Shown: positions 11,979 through 24,212 of the stretch, in pieces | Numbering within the stretch: position 1 is the stretch's first letter | Layout: every line of letters starts with the position of its first letter | From: Brachypterus glaber | Lineage: Eukaryota > Arthropoda > Insecta > Coleoptera > Kateretidae | Direction: 5' to 3' | Length of the DNA: 64,000 nt | NCBI GenBank assembly: GCA_958510825.1 | Contig: OY294044.1 | Span: 68,118,357 to 68,182,356, forward strand | Translations under genes and position numbers: made by a program | The notes under the pieces: generated by a model | What the model was told of the DNA's origin: nothing | The model's input: the letters and a program-made list of their open reading frames with translations, nothing else | The model's database searches: none

Positions 11979-13689
11979 GTTAGTAAAATGTATACAGTTT
12001 TTTAACGGAACAAAATCATTGACCTATAAACATTGGTATTTATAAAACAATGTATTATATATTGTAATAATTTGCTCCATATTAAAATAGTTTTATAATT
12101 AACATAACGCCTTTGCAAGTTCACTTTTTAATGTATATGAGTGTCCCCAAGAACGCCCACAGAAATTCTACAAGTAAGGGGTCTAGTCTAGATTCTATCA
12201 AAAAAAAATAAAGATTTTTAAATACATACTAATCAGATATTTACCGAATTATATTTTATTATTGACCTTTTCAGTACCAGGTTTGCCATATGTAGCGAAA
12301 AGGATGTTTAAAAAAAAAAAAAAAACTGTACAAAGGGCCAATGTCACTTTGTCAGTAGCAGTGTTTTCAAAATATTACACGCCCTTTTAGAACCAAGCCA
12401 CAAATATAAATCACCAAAATTTCGTTTTTATCGGATGAAAATTATTCTTAATATATACATAAATAAAACTCAGCCGGTATCTCATGCCAGTGCATTACAG
12501 GGCTCCCACCGATTTTCAGATTTCTTTTTATGATTTTATGACAATTTTAGGCATTTTATGACAAATTATATGACAAAATATTTGGCCAAAAAAGCGCAAA
12601 TCTTCTATTTTAAATCCTTATTCTACAGCACTTATTTCTAGCCAGAGCCAGACCGAGACAGTCGAAGCTTTTTTCCCGGGATCCCTATTTTTCCAAAACA
12701 TAATTTAGTTACGGCACTTGTACAGGGGGCTGTAGTGCCGCCCCTCCTCGTCAGTTCTTCATTAGCTAAGTTAGCGCCGCAGAGGAATTTTTTTACGAAT
12801 TGACGTTTTTTTTTAATTTAATATTGTAAGTTTTACAATCTTAAATACCTAATAAAAAAAAACTGAATAAAGCCCAAGCGCTGCAAGCAAAAAATCTTAC
12901 AATTTTGATGGTCTATTTTAATTTTAAAACAGTATTGAAATTTAAAATTTTATAAAATGCAAGATCACAAAAAACATAAAAAACTTCTCTCCCAGGACGC
13001 TCTAAAGTAAAAAGTATGAGTATTTTTATGAAATTTTATGACTTTTATGACAGTAGTTTTATTTTATGACGATTTTAGGACAAATTGGGTCATTTTATGA
13101 TTTTATGACAAATGGGAGGCCTGGCATTATTATAATTAATATTTATTTTATTTTAATTTGCTAATAAAAAAATAATTTATCAAATGCACCAAAATATTTC
13201 TTTTATTATAGTATTTGTGTAGTGAAATACAGTAATTTTTACAGGGTTTTTCATTTTTACCTAAATGGCAAGTACAATGACCTAAATTTTATGAGGCAAG
13301 GTCTCATTGTAATATTTCATACAATCCCTTTATCCCATTCATGTGTACGCATTCTATAGAACCCTCTTTCCGAGTGTCCAGGTTATTATAAATGTGACCA
13401 ACCTCTAAGAAAAGTACTATAGTTCACACTTTTACTAAAAAAAACTTTTACTGAAGCCTAATTCTGGTTTAGACCTTATATAACTGATACAGAACGCCAA
13501 GATGAAGCTTTTTTAAAACTTTTTAGGCCCAAATACTTAGCCCCCCAAATGCTCCACCCTCAATATTTACTTCTAATTGTGCCTATAAAGGTTTTGCGCT
13601 TTCCGTGTTTCACCTAATTAGGGCTGCACACAAAAAAATCAGAAATAATTCAAAAATTCAAGGAGTAAGAGCGCAGCTTTCTAACTTCA
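11979..13689. other. No gene; ATTTTATGACAA direct repeats
   Basis: Two blocks at 12526-12592 and 13014-13112 repeat TTTTATGAC-A-TTT units in the same orientation, about 490 bp apart. The rest is AT-rich filler with poly-A runs (12310-12324). Confidence 0.45.
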
Positions 13690-13922
13690 TTGATAGTTTA
13701 ATATTTCCCTGTGTGACCCAGATAACTGGGTTGTTAAAATTAAGTTACAATAATATATAATAAATAAACATAATACATACATAGTTTTAAAAATTATCAT
13801 TAAGATATTCTTCTATAGAACAGTACGCCTTAGAGATAAGTAGCCCTTTAAGAAGTATTTTAAAATTATTTATAGAGGCCATGTTACTTAATGTATGAGG
13901 TAATTTATTTACTATTTTGACT
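13690..13922 (-). pseudogene. LINE (non-LTR retrotransposon) 3' end
   Basis: On the minus strand 13922-13787 encodes VNKLPHTLSNMASINNFK and continues ILLKGLLISKAYCSIEEYLND to a stop. This pattern (LP...FK..LK..L...AYYS..EFLND) is the usual C-terminus of the reverse-transcriptase ORF in insect LINEs. A 3' untranslated stretch follows to about 13690. The upstream part is missing, so this is a 5'-truncated, dead copy. Confidence 0.6.
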
Positions 13923-15933
13923 AACATAAATAACTTTGTCTATCCCCAAACACAGCAAAAAAATACTGATGCCAATACAATAATACTTTCCCCTAGGTTC
14001 ATTAAAATCGAAAACAAAAAAAAAAGAAAATTAAAAATAAAATTAAAAAAAAAATCAATTTTTTTTAAGCAATAAAAATTTTTCGAAATTTTTTTACTAT
14101 TACTTTTCTTGGGGAGCATATCGACGGCTTCAGTGTTGACCATATATACGATACGCCCCTATGATGCCGCCTCGATATGGTTTGGTGGTCCCTTATGGAA
14201 CCACTTGCTGGATTTTCGTACTGTACTGTACTGTGCACAGTACTACATCGACTTTAATTATCCTAAACTATCACTAAAGGTGAAAAGCAAGCAACCGTTA
14301 AGCCATATAAGGACCACCAACACTTAAAGGGTTAAACAAACACAAAAAACTATTTAAGGCACGCGCTTTTTGCGATTTTCATAACTAAAAAAAAAAATTA
14401 TTTCTAGCAAGAATAAATATAAAAAGGAATAAAAATGACAATATTTATAAAATGTACTTATCTTAGTGGCCGGTCCCTAATAAAAAATAAAATTTTTAAC
14501 TTGACTAAAAATTCCAATAGAAAGAAAATTTTCTAGGACACAGGCAAAAAGAACAAAAATTATATTTTATTAATGTTTAGACTTTTAAATACCATTACCA
14601 TAATTCAATACTAGTTTTAAAAAATGGGTTTGCGATCCTTTAGTAGGCAACCGGGCCTTGACTGGATTTTTAATCGGAAACGCGCCGGTTTTCGTGCGTG
14701 GTTGGCAAACCTGCATACTTTATTACGGCTTATAAAATAAATTCAACCTCCACGTTTGGAATCGACCTACCTCAAGTAATTTTCTAATTGGATGAATTTA
14801 TACTAACATATCGACAGATTTATACTGCTCGATGTTAGATATTACACTCAGAGAAAAATCGTTGTAAAATAAACAAAAGTCAGATGGTTTAAAAGAAAAC
14901 CAATATGTTTTTGCTTCGACAGTGTTTTTTTTTAATTCAAAAAGATATTTTTTAATTTTATAAGCCATTGTAAAAACAAAAATATTCATTATAATTTGAA
15001 AAATGTTTCCTCTTAAATAATTTAAACTTGTAAATGATTTGAATACAAAAACTGGTTATTTTAAAAAGAGTTATTTTAATATATTGATATTTTTCAACAA
15101 TATAAAGGGAAATATTATAATTTTATTAAGAAAACATTAAAATAAGAAAGTAAGGGACAATACTTTTACTTTAACGTAAAAAACCGTTTGGTGTAAAAAT
15201 TATTTGGTTTAAATTAATATTGTTCATAACTAAAACGTAAAGTTTTTACTTTTAATATTTTAAAAGGCAATTTTTTTAAATTAAAATAATTTTTTATTGA
15301 TTTTACAAGATGGGATTTTTCTGAGTGTATTTAACTATTTATTGCATTTCTCTATTAATACAAAGTTAAGGTCACGACCGTTCGGGAGGGTTTCTGGAAC
15401 ATTTCTTCTGCACTTGCTCGACTATTGTCTATAATTTCAATCATTGACAAGCCCACAACTTTTTCTTCAGAAAAAAGGTAAAAACTACTTCGTTTTTATC
15501 GGTTAAAATCAGTTCTTTTCTTTTGGTTTAACCACTTTTTTTCGGGCTACCCAATCCTTTGCCAGCCCTGAAAAAGTACCACTTATTTTAAAGTTTAGCC
15601 TTTATTGTCTATCTTTAGAGCTTTAACTTATTTTTTTCAGAATTTTATACTTATATTTTAAATAAAAAAAAAACTGAAAAAACTCTGTGTTTTTCTTAAC
15701 TAATACAGAAAATAATAAAACACCCAATCATAAAATCCTTGTTGGCCTGTGTTATTTATGTACTAACTTGGTACTAACAAGATCAGAAGGGTCGTATTTG
15801 CAACGGCGCGCCGCGACGAGTTCAGCAAAGAAGTTTCTGCCCTAGCGCACACAATGTGACCACGATAAAAATAATACCCTAAACTGGAAGTAAATATAAT
15901 TTCTAATTGTTTTTGAGGTTACGTTATTAAGTA
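13923..15933. other. No gene; poly-A-rich decayed repeats
   Basis: A short inverted pair (TTTGGTGGTCCCTTATGG at 14180 and CCATATAAGGACCACCAA near 14303-14320) bounds a small MITE-like unit. The string TGCCAATACAATAATACTTT at 13970 recurs in diverged form at 21430 and 27370. Nothing coding is supported. Confidence 0.4.
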
Positions 15934-16657
15934 AGGGTCTGTTCAAGAATGACGTCACCTCCATAGGGGGGTTGGTCAAAAGGTGACGAAAAGTTATGAA
16001 GGGGGGAGGGGGGTCTGGCCAAAAGTGACATCACCTTTAAAAAATTGTGTACGTATTTTTAAACAATTTTAGTGAAAATACTTATATTAGAAATTTTATA
16101 AAAAAAACTACGACATAAAAGACTGGAGTAAATTTTACTTTAGGCGTCGCTCTACAAAAAATTGTAATTATTTTTTTCCTATTCATTAAAATAAGATTTA
16201 ACCACCAGGAGCTCTGGGCCTGTTTAAAGCTAAGTTGTACCCAAGATTTTGCTTTATTTGTTGATTTATTGATTTAACCTATAAGTTTAAAAGTTTTAAA
16301 ATATATTAAACCCGTATTTAACTTTTTGTAAATTTTATATATTTTTTTAAATAAAAAAGTTTAATAGTATAGTTCTTTAATCTTTAGTTCCTAGTATATG
16401 GAAAATATAATTGCTTAAATGAGATCCTATTTTTTTTGTCCGTAGACGCTTTTTCAAATAAAAGAAAATAGTAAACCTATTATTATGGGACCATATCTAA
16501 AAAAATAGGCGCATGGGGGGGGGTCTGCCAAAAGGTGACGTAATTTTTGTTTGTATTTTATAGGGGGGTCTAGGCAAAAGTGACGAAAGGTGACGAAGGG
16601 GGGAGGGGGGGTCAAAAATTGGTCAAAAATAGGTGACGTCATTCTTGAACAGCCCCT
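15934..16657. mobile_element. MITE with AGGG-CTGTTCAAGAATGACG ends, copy B, with target duplication
   Basis: The left end AGGGTCTGTTCAAGAATGAC and right end GACGTCATTCTTGAACAGCC are inverted. AAGTA occurs immediately outside both ends (15929-15933 and 16658-16662), a probable 5-bp target duplication. It is the same family as 5305-5659 but with a longer AT-rich interior. Non-coding. Confidence 0.75.
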
Positions 16658-16765
16658 AAGTATATGCAAATTTTTTGACATAACATAATTTTTATTGTAA
16701 ATGAAGTTGCCTGCAAAAAAAATGAGTATCGAATATAATTTCGAGTATGGTCATCCGAAAAACAT

Positions 16766-18965
16766 TTTTATCCAATACATCAATATAAAGACTTAGATTA
16801 CTGTCGTCAACTTACCTAAGGAAATTGACATATTATTCAATGTTTATAAATTGTCTCACGTCTCCCCTAGCAACGTGAGACAATATTTTTACCCCACTCT
16901 TTTAGAAAAGGCAGTTTTTTAATGAAATACTTACTTTTTAGTTTTTGGGGTGTGTGCGTTTATCATGGGATCCCATTTAATTGATCTTACGAGCCAAACG
17001 GCTAAAATAAACAGTAACAATGTTGAAATTTTGAAAGCAATAAAATTGCTATCATAACCTTAAAATTGAAATGTCAAACGTTTGTTTTCCAAAGCCTACT
17101 CATCATCGAATCTCGATGTTTATTGATGTAAGGATGCTTTTATATCGATTGTAAAATTTAAAAATATCGATTTCATATTAAGCACATAATGATTCACTTT
17201 AATTTACTTTAGTCATGAAGTCTTTAGACTATTATTTATAAACTATATTTATATTTCTTGCGTTTTTTGTAAATATATAGTTTTTACATCGAACTGGTCG
17301 ATGTAGAATAGCCTCTATAGTAGATGAAACGTACATTGAAAATATTTTATTGAAATAATTTTAAAGTTACCAAAAAACTGTATAAAAACTACAGTAAAAT
17401 CTATTCAGTTTCTTTTTTATATATGTTAATGTTTTGGATGGGTCCGTGGAAGTGTATACCCCCAAACTGACCTTCAAAGGCCTTAGTTAAGGCATTGTTC
17501 ACTGTAACATTAATGGGGCTTGTCGGTTTGGATGAGGAGTATATATTAATAGGAGGAGGAGGAGGAGGGACTGAAATAGTGGCAGGAGCACTTTCAGTGG
17601 CTGATGTTGAAGCAATGACATCAGTGGCAGGAATGTGGACAGGAGTACGAACCACAGTAGATGTTTTTGCTCCTGATATCTTTCTTGCAATTTCAATTTT
17701 GTTCTTAATAGAATCCTCTATGTACCCCTCAGCAACATTGTTGTTTTTCCAAGCTCCATGGCGTTTAATTTCCATAATATCAGCTCCTCCATCAGCCAAC
17801 AATGTTGCTGAGGAACGTCTAAAGCAGTGACCAGTGTAATCGGAAGAATTTGGTAAGTTTAAATATCTTGCGATATGAAATGGTATCTTAGAAAGAGTGT
17901 TAATGCCAACTGGCTGGCATATACACTTCTGGTCTCTGTAACATAGAAAAAACCTATCTGTTTTAGGATTTTTGGGCCTAAGGGATACATATTTTTTGTA
18001 TAATTGTAATGGGTTTACTGGAAATCCTTCTTCAATAACAGCAAAACTACGTGGCTTGTTGGTTTTAGAATCTGGAATTTTGATGTATAAATATGCTCCC
18101 TTGTCTTCAATATCAGCAGTTGTCAGTTTTGTTAGCTCATCACAACGACATGCCCCTGATATTGCAATAATCAGAGCTATCTTCATCAGGAGATACTGAC
18201 TGTCTGGCGCATCCACCAAAAATCTTACTATATTTTCCCGTTCTAAAATTCTAGCCTTTTTGGGCTTGTAATCCCTGCTTTTACCTTTTAAAAAAGCTGT
18301 GAGCTTTGTAAACCTAAAATATACAAACTTAGAAAATAAATCACAAAAATAAGTATGTTTTACCTCGAAATATCTATATCCTCAAAGATTTTTATAGTTG
18401 CCTTTAATTTTGAGTATTTGCACCACATTGAACTCGATTGTAATGACTTTGATAAATGCAAAAAGTATGCAAGCAGAACATCCTCATTTAAACCTTTTAT
18501 GTTTCTCAAATTTCTCCAGTTATCGAAAATTTTATACTCGTGTTCATATTTTTCCTTTGATTTCGGCGGTAGTGTATTAAAAGCAGCTACTTTAGCTTCT
18601 TCCAGGATATCCTCAGGGATAAAAACACTATTTTCTTCTCCAAAATCCATTTTAAATTTAAAAATGACGCCACGCGGAAAATTAAATCTTGAACTGTCAA
18701 ACTTGCAATTGTTTTTTTTTTGTAACATAGCCGCCTGCTATTACAGCAGCCGTAATGAGATAAAACATTGCGTGTACATAAAAAAGCATTATTAAAAACC
18801 GCATTTTCGTATGATTACAAATGTATTGGATAAAATTTTGTATGGCACACGTGGGCAAATAGATATTGTCCACACAAGAATATTGACCCACTCGGTCTAC
18901 GGCCGTCGTGGGTCAAACATTCTCTCGTGGACAATATCTTATTTTACCCACTAGTACCATAAATA
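16766..18965 (-). mobile_element. Tyrosine-recombinase transposable element (Crypton-like), apparently intact
   Basis: This unit holds the two-exon recombinase gene at 17401-18650. The 13-mer TTTTATCCAATAC begins it at 16766, and the inverse GTATTGGATAAAA lies at 18823. Just inside the left end is a perfect 11-bp hairpin (TTGTCTCACGT, 16851-16883). Outside the right 13-mer is a long imperfect palindrome at 18841-18961 whose halves begin TATGGCAC and end GTACCATA. Diverged partial copies at 48.5-50.3 kb and 22.8 kb share the same ends. Whether the palindrome is part of the mobile unit is inferred from its presence in the copies. Confidence 0.7.
17401..18650 (-). CDS. Tyrosine recombinase/integrase of a Crypton-like element (two exons)
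   Basis: Exon 1 is 18650-18364 and exon 2 is 18313-17401. The 50-bp intron has a TCGAG|GTAAAA donor and a TATATTTTAG acceptor, and joining keeps the frame for 399 residues. The start chosen, MDFGEENSVFIPEDILEEAK, is the Met conserved in the related copy. The N-terminal part (LPPKSKEKYEHEYKIFDNW) resembles the core-binding helical domain. The C-terminal part has the catalytic set: Arg in SGACRCDEL, HCFRR (H-x-x-R), HGAWKNN, and the presumed nucleophile Tyr in AEGYIEDS. A Lys in the beta-hairpin region (DSKTNKPR) is a candidate for the fifth residue. A low-complexity Pro/Ser/Thr tail follows. No stop or frameshift was seen, so it may be recently active. Confidence 0.82.
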
Positions 18966-20380
18966 ACTATTGTTCGTATGTTTTTTAAACAATCTAATAA
19001 TTGTATCGGAATTTAGATTTCACCATTGTTGCCGCAATAAATCACTTTAGCACCTGACACAATACAGATCGTTAGTGGGCTGTGGAATACGCTCAATAGG
19101 AAAATGGACGATCATTATTACGGTTGGCAGCATTGCACCGTTCTCGACTCGAGTCTCGCGTAAAAGGGGTGAAAACTGCGACCCGACGAGGTGACATCGT
19201 TTTATTTTACTCTTCATGGCGCGTTTACGCGCTAGAAGAGTATAATACGCAGGGGTTGCAAATCAAAATTTACATATTTTTTTAGGAGACAAAACTAAAA
19301 TTTAAGGACTAATTTAGAACAAATTTTAAAAAATCTAGGAATTTTTAGGACAAAACGAAAAGTAGTTTTTATTCGATTGATTCTAAAAGCGACACGTTTT
19401 ACGGGCGACATGTTTTACGGGCGAAAAGTTGAACTTTGTGGCCCTAGGGCCAAAAAGTTTTTTTCGACCGCTAACTAAACCTTGTTATTTTTAAGCTTTT
19501 ACTGTAATATTTATAAAGAAATATGACCTTTTGGTCACTTTTGGTCTTGAAGTAACTGTTCTTTTTGACCAGATACGGTTATTATAATCATATCATACAA
19601 AATAAAAAATTCTTTTATAATATAACCCCAAAATATATGTTAACTGATTAATCTGTATACATCTACTAAAATATATTATAAATACATTTGAATTGTAAAA
19701 TAAATTTAAATATTTATAATATTTATAGAGCGGTTTCAGAAGCATTATTATTATCATAACAGACACATTTTAACAGAAATTAATCACCAAGCTATATAGT
19801 CCGGGAGCCCACGCACAGTAGAATTTTTGTTATTACCTCACCGTTAAGACTTTTTATATGTGTTTTTTATGTCCAGTCAAACAACTTCTTACATAAGAAA
19901 ATTCTCGCTAGCGGGGCGTTTTTTTTTGGACCACCCCTTAACGTATTCCACACACATCCCACAACGGTATTGCCCAAAATTTTTTGTCGGAAAAGGTTAC
20001 CACTTGATTTTAAATATTTTTATTAAACGATCCTGAAAAAATCAGCTGTGAGGTCCTAAATGTTATGACGTCACAACTAACTATGATGTGATATGTTTTT
20101 CGAGGTTATGTTGAAAATAATAAATAATAATATTATTATATTATAATAATAATAAATAATGGAATGCGAAGCATTGCATATCTTCACGACTTGTTTTTTA
20201 TTGTCGTGTTAACAACAACACTGGTTTATTTGAAACAGAAAACCGAAACAAAAAAAGCCCCTGCCAATGAAACAATGCTTTCCCAGGAAATAGTATCTTC
20301 AAAGAAAAGCTTTTTCTTTTTTAATAATTTATAGGGTAGGGTATTACGTAACGCACTTTTGGGGTAATTTTTTAGGGTTC
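18966..20380. other. No gene seen
   Basis: AT-rich DNA with a GC-richer block at 19080-19250 that has no open frame of note. A short tandem of ACGGGCGACATGTTTTACGG type lies near 19390-19425. No feature call is supported. Confidence 0.4.
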
Positions 20381-20500
20381 CCGAAAACGGAACCCTAATA
20401 GGATCGCATTCTTGTACGTCCCGAGGTCCGTCCGCTATCTATTGCAGACGTATATCTCTGAAATTTGGCTTACAAGTAGATTGTAGTCCATGTATATTTT
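20381..20500. repeat. Widespread insect repeat with GGAACCCTA head
   Basis: AGGGTTCCCGAAAACGGAAC followed by CCTAATAGGATCG and GTCCGTCCG resembles a dispersed insect repeat carrying GTCTGTCTGTCCG. Related diverged blocks occur at 21640-21780 (inverted), 37365-37480 and 51700-51800, all with an AAGAACGCTT / AAATTTG-TAT-CAGGTA core. Confidence 0.4.
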
Positions 20501-22304
20501 TTTGAATATTTTTTGTCAAAAAAAAAAAAAAAATGAGAATTAAATCTCTGAAAATAAATATAGATGATAAACATAACACAAGCCATGAAATAAAAACTTT
20601 TAAGGAAAACTATAGAGAAATGCATCAGGTGGCCCAAAGGGGCCAAAAAGGACAAAAACCATTTTTTATGGATCTCGAAAAGAAAACCTAATCCAATGGC
20701 TTTTCCCTTTGGGTAGTTGGCCAGCTCGATCTAGTATAATTTTCGGTCTACGCAAAACCGTCTCACTCTGTAGTGATGTTTGCGCAGACGCCAATTTATA
20801 AAAAAAATAATCTCTTTGAAATTCATAAAAAAATATCCACGTGTACAACGAAATACATTAAATTTAACATCACATATTAATAATCACGACTCACTTAAAA
20901 CTTTACAATTAAACGAACACTTTCACGACATTACATAAAATAAAAAAGAAAATTAATCAAGTCCTGTGCATATAAATGATTGCGATGCTGATGCTGGAAT
21001 AGGAAACCTAAACCAAAGGAAAGCTTAACACAGACCAACAATGATTTCCCCCTTTGAAAACTAATTACTGATTTTTATAGCTAAAGTAAGTAGTACTAAC
21101 CTCGCCACAAAAAAGTGGGACAAGAAGTTAGCAACGAACCCTACATATTTTCGATATTTTAACAATTTAAATTGGACTTTTAGGTTATTTCATGCTTGAC
21201 AGTAAAAAGTAAGGCTATCCTGTCTTAGATGTACCTAACATCTTGACGGTGAGTTGCTCATTATATGTCAAGGTATACTATTTGAGGTTATGTATAAGAA
21301 CCGTCATTTATTAATCATCGACGTTGCCTGTTGCAAAAACGAATAAAATTTGCTAGTGACATCACTGCATGCAGCTGATTTGTTACTAGAAGTAGAAGAA
21401 GAAATAATCGTTTATTTACATCATACTGCTGCCAACACAATAATAGTTTCCTCTATAGGCATAGGTTCATTAAAATGAAAAACGAAAAAATAAAAAAAAA
21501 AAACAAAAAAAATTATTTTTCTTTTCAAAAAAGTTTATTTTTTCGTTTGAATGAAAAATAATAGGATTTTTTTTTTTGAAAAAACATTTTAACCCATTTT
21601 ACCACAATCCGATTTTTACCAAAAACGATCCCAGCCTAGAACCTTGGATAAACAACCTATGGTCTAAATCTGAAGTATTTAGCCCGAAGCGTTCTTGAGT
21701 TGTTGTGGTCACAAATTTCCCGGACACACAGACCAACGACCGTCCAAAGACCGACAGACAGATTTTTTTTTTGACGGAAATGATATTCTTTGATTTTTTG
21801 ACATACGAGGTTTCGAAATTTAGAAGTCGATATGACATTTTTTGAATTCCCATTCCAACAAATTTAATTTTTTTTTCCTCCTTTAGATTAAAATGTTCCT
21901 TTATACGTAATTTGGTGCGCTAATTTTAAAAATTAAGTCAGTTTTCTTTCCTCAAGGAAAGTCTTGCGTTAGTAAAAAAAATTATATGCATTTTTGAGGT
22001 ACGGCTAAAAGTCTTTAGATAGATATGAAAAAGAAAAAATAAAAAAAAGGTAGATACGGAATCCTCATTAGGTGAATCGAACTCGCACTTGTACAATTTT
22101 ATTTATTTTTATTGGGTTATTGTTCGATTCTAAATATTCAATAACAATCGGGTGTTGCAAACAAGGTTGCAAAGTTTTACGAAGAGCTAACATAACATTT
22201 AACAAGATAAAAAGGGTAACATTTTCACGCAAACACGGTGCGCTGCAATCAAGTTGTTTTCCACTTTCTAATGTCCATTTTTTATTTCAGAATTCGTTTA
22301 TGTG
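20501..22304. other. No gene; repeats only
   Basis: Poly-A/T runs, the inverted dispersed repeat at 21640-21780, and several spurious open frames of 60-84 residues without domain-like content. Confidence 0.4.
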
Positions 22305-22366
22305 AGGGAACGTTTAAGTATTACGTAACGCAAAATGTACCAAAATTCATACACTTCATACCTCGT
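22305..22366. mobile_element. Half-copy of the GGGAACGTTCAAGTATTACG MITE
   Basis: GAGGGAACGTTTAAGTATTA followed by CGTAACGCAAAATGTACC matches one arm of the palindrome at 26835-26941. The other arm is missing. Confidence 0.55.
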
Positions 22367-22783
22367 TTATAGTGAGAGTGATTCATACCCGACTTACCAC
22401 AATCTTGACAAAGCGTAGTAGGTATTTATATAAATACCTTATTCAGTTTATTTATTGATTTATTTATTTATTTATATACTAGACGGGAAAACCCCATTAC
22501 AAAAATAATATCAGCTAGATTAGTTTTATCGTAACTTTGGAAGCGCTTAGTCAAGATTGTGAGGTCAAATGAATCACTCCCAATGTTTTTGATACCTAAA
22601 TAATTTTTAAATATCTCATTTTTTGGTTAAAAGTAATAAAAAGCGTTTTTCTTGAAATAGCATCAATATTTTATTTTTATTTTAGTCTTGAAATGCAGTG
22701 CTCTAAATAATTAAGTTTTGAAACGAAAATTAAGTTATTTTGAAGTTGCACTAAAGCTTAATGATGGAGGTCGCTTGCAATAG

Positions 22784-22955
22784 TTATTTATGGTACTAAT
22801 GGGTAAAGTAAGATATTGCCCATGAGAAAATTAACCTAAAATAAATAATTATCCACTCAATAAAGTAAAAGCCAGGCAAGGGTTATTATTGAGTTTATCT
22901 ATTTAAAATAAAGCTGGTAATTGTCTTATTATCTGTATGTATTGGATAAAAAACT
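22784..22955. mobile_element. Recombined end fragment of the tyrosine-recombinase element family
   Basis: It begins with half of the right-end palindrome (TATGGTACTAATGGGTAAAG) and switches at about 22835 to the left-end variant module (AAATAATTATCCACTCAATA). It ends at GTATTGGATAAAA (22939-22951). The same left-end module recurs at 50091-50211. Confidence 0.6.
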
Positions 22956-23808
22956 TTACACTAAGATATTTCAAGACGCTTCGACACAGACTTAATTCAT
23001 GGACCAAAGATTTTCAACGTGACAAAAAAACTTGGTTAAAATTGCAAGTCTATATGTCAAAGCGTTCTTGAAATAAAGTTGTTTTTCAAGCGACCTACAG
23101 TAATACTTTATATGTTATTTTCAAAGCACCGTGAACTTGGTTCTAGCGCACCGTGCTTTAGTTATTCAAGGTGATTTTGTTTTTAATTTGAATTCACAGG
23201 TGGGTTTCGTGTCATTTGCATCTCGGCCTACTATGCAAAATCATTAGAACTGAAGGAGGAATTGAATAATAATTTCGCCGTTATGTCATATCCCACATTT
23301 CGGCGTGATACATTTTTTTAGCCTTCTGGAAAACATGTTTGTAATGGTTTGAAATTAAGGGTTATTCTAAGATTTTAAAAGATTTTGAAGACATGGCGGA
23401 CCGCCAAATATGCAACTTTTTTCTTTGACAAAAAAGTAAATGACTAAAAAAAAGATCCCCACCCTTTCATGAAATATGCAACTTTTGTATTTTGAATCCA
23501 TTAAATATGCAACTTTTTTGATTTCAAGATAGGTGGGGGAGGAGGCTCCCCTCCCTACCCCCCATGGCTACGGCCCTGGGTACTAAAATTTCCCAACTGT
23601 ACCACTCGTAAATTTAATAACTAAAAAAAAGCTCATCACCCTTACAAATTTCCCAACCACCAAACTTTGTGGGGCATCCCAGTCCCCCGGGAACATCCCT
23701 GAAAACAGCAACTCCATAATTTTCCTATCTAGACAGTAGATTTTCCTAACTTGGGCGCCCCCCAACCCCTTATCGCGTTATCCTTGACAGTAACGCATGA
23801 TAATATCA
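22956..23808. other. No gene; includes the source of a captured 45-bp segment
   Basis: The block at 23500-23546 (AAATATGCAACTTTTTTGAT and following AAGATAGGTGGGGGAGGA) is repeated almost exactly inside the loop of the neighbouring foldback at 23809-24082. C-rich strings follow at 23545-23575 and 23756-23768. No coding call. Confidence 0.45.
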
Positions 23809-24082
23809 ATAGTATTATTAATTTGAGCCATTTCGCCTCAATGATTATTTATATCAATAAAAAATCTAAAACAGAAAATAAAATTAAAATGTTCTTATCA
23901 GGCGCACCTATCTCTAGTGAATCCATGAAATATGCAACTTTTTTGATTTCAAGATAGGTGGGGGAGGATGCTAGATAGAGAGAGATGCGCCTGATAAGAA
24001 CATTTTAATTTTATTTTCTGTTTTAGATTTTTTATCGATAAAAATATTCATTGAGACGAAATGGCTCATATTAATAATACTA
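23809..24082. mobile_element. Foldback unit with about 97-bp arms and a captured loop
   Basis: The arm 23809-23906 (inner end TCAGGCGCA) is inverted at 23986-24082 with few differences. The roughly 80-bp loop carries a copy of the neighbouring sequence at 23500-23546. Non-coding. Confidence 0.65.
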
Positions 24083-24212
24083 TAAATATATATAGGCCTC
24101 AAATAAATTATAGATTCTAGAATAATATCCTTTGCACTCAGTCCAAATACCCATTGTGAGAACTAACTTCTGTGGAAGCTTATAGTCACTTCTGAACCAT
24201 ATGGTTGTACTA

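Noticed and set aside
17495..17830. 111-residue plus-strand open frame
   Set aside because: It lies antisense to the tyrosine recombinase, whose catalytic motifs are on the minus strand.
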